Assembly (NCBI RefSeq): GCF_000497445.1
Contig: NZ_CM002285.1
Span: forward strand, 1,550,795-1,614,794
DNA: 64,000 nt
Source: Streptomyces roseochromogenus subsp. oscitans DS 12.976
GTDB taxonomy: Bacteria > Actinomycetota > Actinomycetes > Streptomycetales > Streptomycetaceae
Direction: 5' to 3'
In this document: positions 59,894-64,000 of the stretch, piece by piece
Layout of the letters: every line of letters begins with the position of its first letter
How positions within the stretch are numbered: the stretch's first letter is position 1
The notes under the pieces: model-generated
What the model was told of the DNA's origin: nothing
Seen by the model: the letters and a program-made list of their open reading frames with translations, nothing else
The model's database searches: none
Translations under genes and position numbers: made by a program

Positions 59894-60793
59894 ATGTCCA
59901 TGCTGCTCATCACCGGCTCGTACCGGATCCTCGGCGACCGGCCCGACGGCGATACGGTCCACTTCACCCCGCGCGACCCGGGGTTCTGGTGCGAGGTCCC
60001 CGGCCAGCACCGGGTCAAGCGGGACGAGAACGGCGGCGCCTCGCTCCGGCTGGACGGGATCGACGCCACCGAGACCCACTACAAGGGGGTCGGGCCCGAA
60101 TTCGTCCACCAGCCACTGCGCCTGGGCGCGCACGCCGCCCGAGACGAGCTGCTGAGCTGGCTGGGCTTCGACGACGTCGTACAGGACCCCGAGGAGAAGG
60201 TCACGGCTTCGGCCCCGGAGACCGTGCCCGGCTACATCCTCACCTCCGGCGCCGACGTCTACGGCCGCTGCGTCGCGTTGATCGGTCGCGGCGACCCGCC
60301 GGAGATCGGCAACCCTCCGAAGCCCGCGAAGAGCGGCGACCGGATCGACGTCACCGTGGACATGCTGCACCGGACCGCCAATCACCACCTGCTGTCCCGC
60401 GGCCTGGTGTACCCCACCTTCTACAGCAACCTCCCCCGGGAGCTGCGGGCGAACATGACCACGACCACGCAGGAGGCCAGGGCGGCCCAGGTTCCGGGCG
60501 GCGTCTGGTCGTACGACGTGACGACCAGCGGCGCGAAGATCGACAGCCTGGCCTCGCTCACCGACGAGTTGGTGATCGTGCCCAAGCTGTTCCGCCGCCT
60601 CGCCGACTACATCCGGCTCTTCGGCCCGTCTCTCGCCTGTCTCCCCTCCTATCTGGCCGGCGGCGCCGACGAGTTCTATGTCCCCGGGCAGCGCGACAGC
60701 ATCGTCGGCCTCCAGCGCGTGGTCGAGGTCACCAACGGCAACACGTTGCGGATGACCCGCCCGATCGAAGACCTCGTGTTCGTCGAGAAGTAG
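59894..60793 (+). CDS. Staphylococcal-nuclease-like (TNase fold) protein of the GMC locus
   Basis: The 299-residue product opens with an SNase-like region: RPDGDTVHF, then LRLDGIDATETHY and HQPLRLGAHAARDELLSWLG follow the order of thermonuclease strands and helix, although the classical catalytic Arg/Glu set is not clearly complete. The second half (about 150-299) is unlike nucleases and unrecognised. No signal peptide. ATG 59894 has a near-ideal AGGAGG upstream. It lies 20 bases ahead of a sorbitol-dehydrogenase-type small subunit. It may not be a nuclease here; a role in the oxidation locus is inferred from position alone. Confidence 0.6.
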   Translation: MSMLLITGSYRILGDRPDGDTVHFTPRDPGFWCEVPGQHRVKRDENGGASLRLDGIDATETHYKGVGPEFVHQPLRLGAHAARDELLSWLGFDDVVQDPEEKVTASAPETVPGYILTSGADVYGRCVALIGRGDPPEIGNPPKPAKSGDRIDVTVDMLHRTANHHLLSRGLVYPTFYSNLPRELRANMTTTTQEARAAQVPGGVWSYDVTTSGAKIDSLASLTDELVIVPKLFRRLADYIRLFGPSLACLPSYLAGGADEFYVPGQRDSIVGLQRVVEVTNGNTLRMTRPIEDLVFVEK

Positions 60794-60813
60794 ACCGGAG
60801 AACGAGCCGCACC

Positions 60814-61221
60814 ATGAGTGACGCCACCGACTTCCGGGCGCTGTCCGAACTGCTCACCGGCGAGGGCAGGCTGAACGCCCAGCGCGCCGACGACTACCGT
60901 GTGCGCCTCACCGCTGCCTTCCCCGCCGACGTGCCGCGGCTGCTCGACGCCTACCGCACTGTCACGAGCCAGGACGACCCGGGCAAGGCTCTGGTTGACG
61001 CGGTCAACGCCGACCCAGCCCTTGCACGGCTCACCCGGGAGACCATCACCGTCTGGTACACCGCCCAGTTCACCCGGCCGGACGGCAAACCCGACGCCCC
61101 GGGCACACCCGCCCAGTACCAGGACGGCCTGATCTGGCGTGTCATCGAGGCCCACCCGCCGTCCTTCGCTCCCCAGCCGCCGGCGCCGAGCGGCTACGGC
61201 TACTGGACCGACCACCCGTGA
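60814..61221 (+). CDS. Small subunit of a GMC-type dehydrogenase, short form
   Basis: The 135-residue protein resembles the gluconate 2-dehydrogenase subunit 3 / FAD-SLDH small subunit: DFRALSELLTG, ETITVWYTAQFTRP and YQDGLIWRVIEAHPPSFAP align with the 39160 protein (LWYAGMWY, YQEGLLWRAIGANPPG). It has no TAT or Sec signal, unlike the exported family members. ATG 60814 with GGAGAA upstream lies 20 bases after the nuclease-like gene. It precedes the second GMC gene by about 20 bases, so the two should form one complex. Confidence 0.72.
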   Translation: MSDATDFRALSELLTGEGRLNAQRADDYRVRLTAAFPADVPRLLDAYRTVTSQDDPGKALVDAVNADPALARLTRETITVWYTAQFTRPDGKPDAPGTPAQYQDGLIWRVIEAHPPSFAPQPPAPSGYGYWTDHP

Positions 61222-61240
61222 GTCGAGGAGACGCCCCGTC

Positions 61241-62938
61241 ATGAACCCCCAGTACGACGTCGTGATCGTCGGCGGCGGAGCGGCCGGAGCCCTCACCGCC
61301 TGCCGGATCAAGAGCGCCAAGCCGGACGCCCGGATCCTGCTCCTCGACGCCGGCAACAACGGCACCGCCAAGCCCGACCGTGACGCGTTCGTCGCGGCCT
61401 ACCAGACCGCCGCGATCAAGAACGTCCCCTCCCCGTACGCGGGCCTCGACAACAACCGGCTCGGCTACGCCCCCTCCTCGGACGGGGCCCCCGATCCGGT
61501 GGCGATGAACCGCTACTACGTAGAGACCGGCCCGGACCTGTACGAGAGCGGCTTCCAGCGCATGCTCGGCGGCAGCACCTGGGCCTGGCGCGGCAACACC
61601 CCGCGCTTCCTGCCCAACGACTTCCAGCTCAAGACCAACTACGGCGTCGGCGCGGACTGGCCGATCGCCTATGCGGACCTCGAGCCGTACTACGTCCAGG
61701 CCGAGGCCGAACTCGGGGTGTCCGGCAACGACGACGAGTGGGTCGGCCTCACCCCGCGCAGCGCCCCGTACCCGATGCCCGGCATGGCGCCCAGCTACGG
61801 CGACGAGCTCGTCCGCGCCGCGCTCGCCGACATCGGACCGATCGACGGCGTACCGGTCACCGTGGTCACCACTCCGCAGGCCCGCAACTCCGAAGAGTAC
61901 CGGGACCGTTCGGCCTGCCAGGGCAACAGCAGCTGCATCCCGGTCTGCCCCTCCGGTGCCAAGTACGACGCGGGCTTCCACATCGGCCTGGCCCGCGATC
62001 GGCTCGGCGTCGAGATCCGCACCGCCTGCGTCGTCACCCGGCTCCTCCCACGCCCCGGAAACCTGGCCCCCACCGTGGTCTTCCGGGACTGGACCACCGC
62101 CGACAAGGCCGAGCAGCAGGTGGACGCGCAGCACGTCGTCGTAGCCGTCAACGCCATCGAGACCCCCAAGCTCTGGCTGCTGTCCGGCCTCGACAACCGC
62201 AGCGACCAGGTCGGCCGCAACCTGATGGACCACCTCGCCAACGAGATCGTCGGCCTGTTCGGCCAGCCGGTCTTCCCCTTCCGCGGCCCGCAGTCCGCCC
62301 TCGGCATCGACACCTTCCGCGACGGCGACTTCCGCCGTAACAACGGCGCCTTCCGCATGACCATCGGCAACGACGGCTGGGGCCGCACCGAGCCGCCAGC
62401 CGTCGCGCTCGCCCACTTCATGTGGGACGACGCCAACAAGCGGATCAAACTCACCGGCCAGCCGCTCCAGCAGGCCATCCGGGACCGCGTCACCCGCCAA
62501 CTGAGGATCAGCTTCTCCACCGAGCAGCTCCCGGACCCGGCCAACCGCGTCACCCTCTCCGACGAACGCGACGCCCTGGACATCCCCCGCCCGAAAATCG
62601 CCTACCGCATCGACGACTACTCCAAACGGGCCCTCGCCTACGGCCACAGCGTCGCCCGCCGGATGTGGCAGCACCTGGAGGACACCGCCGGAGCCACCGA
62701 GGTCAGCCCCTTGCAGCCGGACCTCCGTTTCCTCGGCGCCGGCCACCTCATGGGCACCATGCGCATGGGCACCGGCCCGTCGGCCTCCGTGGTCGACCCC
62801 ACCGGCCAGTCCCACGCCCACCGCGGTGTCTGGGTCGTCGGCTCGTCCGTGTTCCCCACCTGCGGAACCGCCAACCCCACCCTCACCCTCTCCGCCCTCA
62901 CCCTGCGCACCGCCGACGCCCTCGCCGCCACCCTGTGA
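61241..62938 (+). CDS. Second GMC-family FAD dehydrogenase with Fe-S cysteine motif
   Basis: The 565-residue flavoprotein has GGGAAGALTACRI, LLLDAGNNG, GGSTWAWRGN and the C-terminal LMGTMRMG and VGSSVFPT motifs. Cysteines C226, C232 and C236 (CQGNSSCIPVC) reproduce the spacing in the first GMC enzyme and in 3Fe-4S sugar dehydrogenases. It is related to, but clearly different from, the 36129 enzyme and lacks about 70 residues relative to it. No signal peptide and no cytochrome gene nearby. ATG 61241 has GAGGAG upstream. It probably oxidises a sugar or polyol in the cytoplasm together with the short small subunit. Confidence 0.85.
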   Translation: MNPQYDVVIVGGGAAGALTACRIKSAKPDARILLLDAGNNGTAKPDRDAFVAAYQTAAIKNVPSPYAGLDNNRLGYAPSSDGAPDPVAMNRYYVETGPDLYESGFQRMLGGSTWAWRGNTPRFLPNDFQLKTNYGVGADWPIAYADLEPYYVQAEAELGVSGNDDEWVGLTPRSAPYPMPGMAPSYGDELVRAALADIGPIDGVPVTVVTTPQARNSEEYRDRSACQGNSSCIPVCPSGAKYDAGFHIGLARDRLGVEIRTACVVTRLLPRPGNLAPTVVFRDWTTADKAEQQVDAQHVVVAVNAIETPKLWLLSGLDNRSDQVGRNLMDHLANEIVGLFGQPVFPFRGPQSALGIDTFRDGDFRRNNGAFRMTIGNDGWGRTEPPAVALAHFMWDDANKRIKLTGQPLQQAIRDRVTRQLRISFSTEQLPDPANRVTLSDERDALDIPRPKIAYRIDDYSKRALAYGHSVARRMWQHLEDTAGATEVSPLQPDLRFLGAGHLMGTMRMGTGPSASVVDPTGQSHAHRGVWVVGSSVFPTCGTANPTLTLSALTLRTADALAATL

Positions 62939-63005
62939 CCGGCCGCGCCGCCGACGGGCCCACCAGCCTGGCGGCGGCGCCCACTTGGAGGGGTCCCTCG
63001 CACCC

Positions 63006-63674
63006 GTGACCATCACGACCAGGCTGGTCCTGGCCCGCCACGGCGAAGCCCAGTGCAACGTCGACGGCCTCGTCGGCGGCCCGCTGACCTGCACTGGACT
63101 CACCGTCCGGGGCCGCGAGCAGACCCGCCGACTCGCCACCCGCCTCACCGCAGAACACCGCACCGGGCCCGGCTTCGACGTCCTGTACGCCGGCCCCAGA
63201 GCCAGGCTCCAGGAGAGCGGACGGATCCTCGCCACCGCCCTCGATCTACCGCTGCTCACCGACCCGGGTCTCGACGGTCCCCGCCACGGGCAGGCCGACG
63301 GGCGGCCGTGGCGCGACGTCGAAGCCGAGTTCCAGGGTCGCCCTGCCGCCAGCCCCGACCTGCCGTGGTCGCCCGGCTCTGACACCTGGAACGGCTACCT
63401 GCTCCGCGCCGGCCGCGCCTTGACGGCGCTGCTGGAACGGCACGCTGGCCAGAGCATCCTCCTCGCCGGCCACGGTGAGACCATCCACGCCGCCTGCCAC
63501 CTGTTGCTGGAACTCAGCCCCTCCACGTCATCCCGCATCGACTTCGGCACCGAGCACGCCTGCCTCACCCGCTTCCACCTCCACCACGACCCCTACGGCC
63601 GCCGCTTCTGGACCCTCGCCGCCCTCAACGACACCGCCCACCTCCAACAGCCGGTCGCCGACCGGGACAGTTGA
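63006..63674 (+). CDS. Histidine-phosphatase (phosphoglycerate-mutase-like) protein
   Basis: The 222-residue protein has the RHGE motif (LVLARHGEAQCN) carrying the phospho-accepting histidine, and the second histidine in LLAGHGETIH. The length and lack of mutase-specific inserts point to a phosphatase acting on a small phosphorylated compound. GTG 63006 has GGAGGGG about ten bases upstream. It lies about 65 bases after the GMC gene on the same strand, so it is probably co-transcribed, perhaps removing a phosphate from a sugar substrate; that is inference. Confidence 0.8.
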   Translation: MTITTRLVLARHGEAQCNVDGLVGGPLTCTGLTVRGREQTRRLATRLTAEHRTGPGFDVLYAGPRARLQESGRILATALDLPLLTDPGLDGPRHGQADGRPWRDVEAEFQGRPAASPDLPWSPGSDTWNGYLLRAGRALTALLERHAGQSILLAGHGETIHAACHLLLELSPSTSSRIDFGTEHACLTRFHLHHDPYGRRFWTLAALNDTAHLQQPVADRDS

Positions 63675-63682
63675 CGTGACGG

Positions 63683-64000
63683 TCAGCTGCCGGCGGACTG
63701 TGCGGCGAGCGGGCGCAGCCGGTGCGCGTCGTCGAACAAGGCGCGTTCGGAGAGCCGTACGGCGATGAGCGCGGCCAGCGCTGCGGCGGCGAGAAGCATG
63801 TACATCACGACGATCTGGTAGCGGATCGCTGTGAAGGGGTCGACTCCAGCGAGGATGAGACCGGTCATGGCCCCGGGCAGGCTGATGACGCCAACGGTCT
63901 TGGTGGAGTCGAGGGCGGGGATCAGAGCGGTGCGGACGATGGTGCGCTGGTGCGGGGCGAAGGCGTCGGTGGCGGCGAGGCCGAGGCTGAGGCGGGCCTC
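63683..64000 (-). CDS. FetB/UPF0014-family ABC permease, 3' part only
   Basis: The window ends inside this gene. The 105 visible C-terminal residues include FAPHQRTIVRTALIPALDST, KTVGVISLPGAMTGLILAGV, PFTAIRYQIVVMYMLLAAAA and ALIAVRL, which match UPF0014/FetB membrane proteins. FetB works with the ATPase FetA in iron export; the ATPase gene would lie beyond the window. It is convergent with the histidine-phosphatase gene, with eight bases between the stops. Confidence 0.8.
   Translation of the reverse strand, partial: EARLSLGLAATDAFAPHQRTIVRTALIPALDSTKTVGVISLPGAMTGLILAGVDPFTAIRYQIVVMYMLLAAAALAALIAVRLSERALFDDAHRLRPLAAQSAGS

Noticed and set aside
1..64000. tRNA, rRNA genes and CRISPR arrays
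   Set aside because: No cloverleaf-like segment with a conserved T-loop, no rRNA sequence and no regularly spaced repeats were noticed on either strand.

Overview
The window is high-GC actinomycete DNA, most probably Streptomyces or a close relative. GC-ending codons dominate, GTG and TTG starts are common, and the gene families (indigoidine synthetase, GH51/GH35 secreted glycosidases, Pls-like peptide synthetase, caspase/EACC1 pair, actinobacterial transposase remnants) fit. The density of accessory genes, decayed genes and IS fragments suggests a variable part of the chromosome rather than the core. No rRNA, tRNA or CRISPR array was seen.

Layout. 0.2-5 kb: a complete A-Ox-T-TE indigoidine synthetase with a divergent, frameshifted FMN reductase. 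5-8.6 kb: two tandem double-YbjQ proteins, a small unknown protein and a secreted polysaccharide deacetylase. 9-11.2 kb: a short-chain dehydrogenase behind a MerR-type promoter and a membrane-anchored hydrolase. 11.3-19.8 kb: divergent secreted GH51 arabinofuranosidase and GH35 beta-galactosidase, then an L,D-transpeptidase. 19.9-24.7 kb: an APC permease convergent with a tightly coupled three-gene operon of EACC1, caspase-like protease and a large alpha-helical protein; this looks like a biological-conflict system. 25.6-33.6 kb: metal and housekeeping genes (NRAMP, an MgtE-N/CBS protein without membrane part, GDPD, Ser/Thr kinase, CorA).

34.6-44.5 kb is the most distinctive operon: GH15 glucoamylase, a GMC dehydrogenase with an Fe-S cysteine motif, a ferritin-like protein, a sorbitol-dehydrogenase-type small subunit, an IolE-like dehydratase, a second TIM-barrel isomerase, an MBL-fold hydrolase, a PDC-type ThDP decarboxylase and an EthD-like protein. 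I infer an intracellular oxidation-then-elimination route acting on a sugar, polyol or glycoside. A second, smaller GMC/small-subunit locus lies at 59.9-63.0 kb with an SNase-like protein and a histidine phosphatase.

44.8-53.8 kb is a five-gene peptide cluster on the minus strand: SbnA and SbnB (L-2,3-diaminopropionate synthesis), a TauD-type oxygenase, a partial-C/A/T/TE synthetase and a T-plus-membrane protein resembling the C-terminal part of the epsilon-poly-lysine synthetase Pls. It probably makes a diaminopropionate peptide or homopolymer.

54-55.4 kb and 58-59.6 kb are gene graveyards. The second is a mosaic of transposase, VOC, Ddl and MurF fragments. They flank a secreted trypsin-like protease with a repeat C-terminus. 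The window ends inside a FetB-type permease gene.
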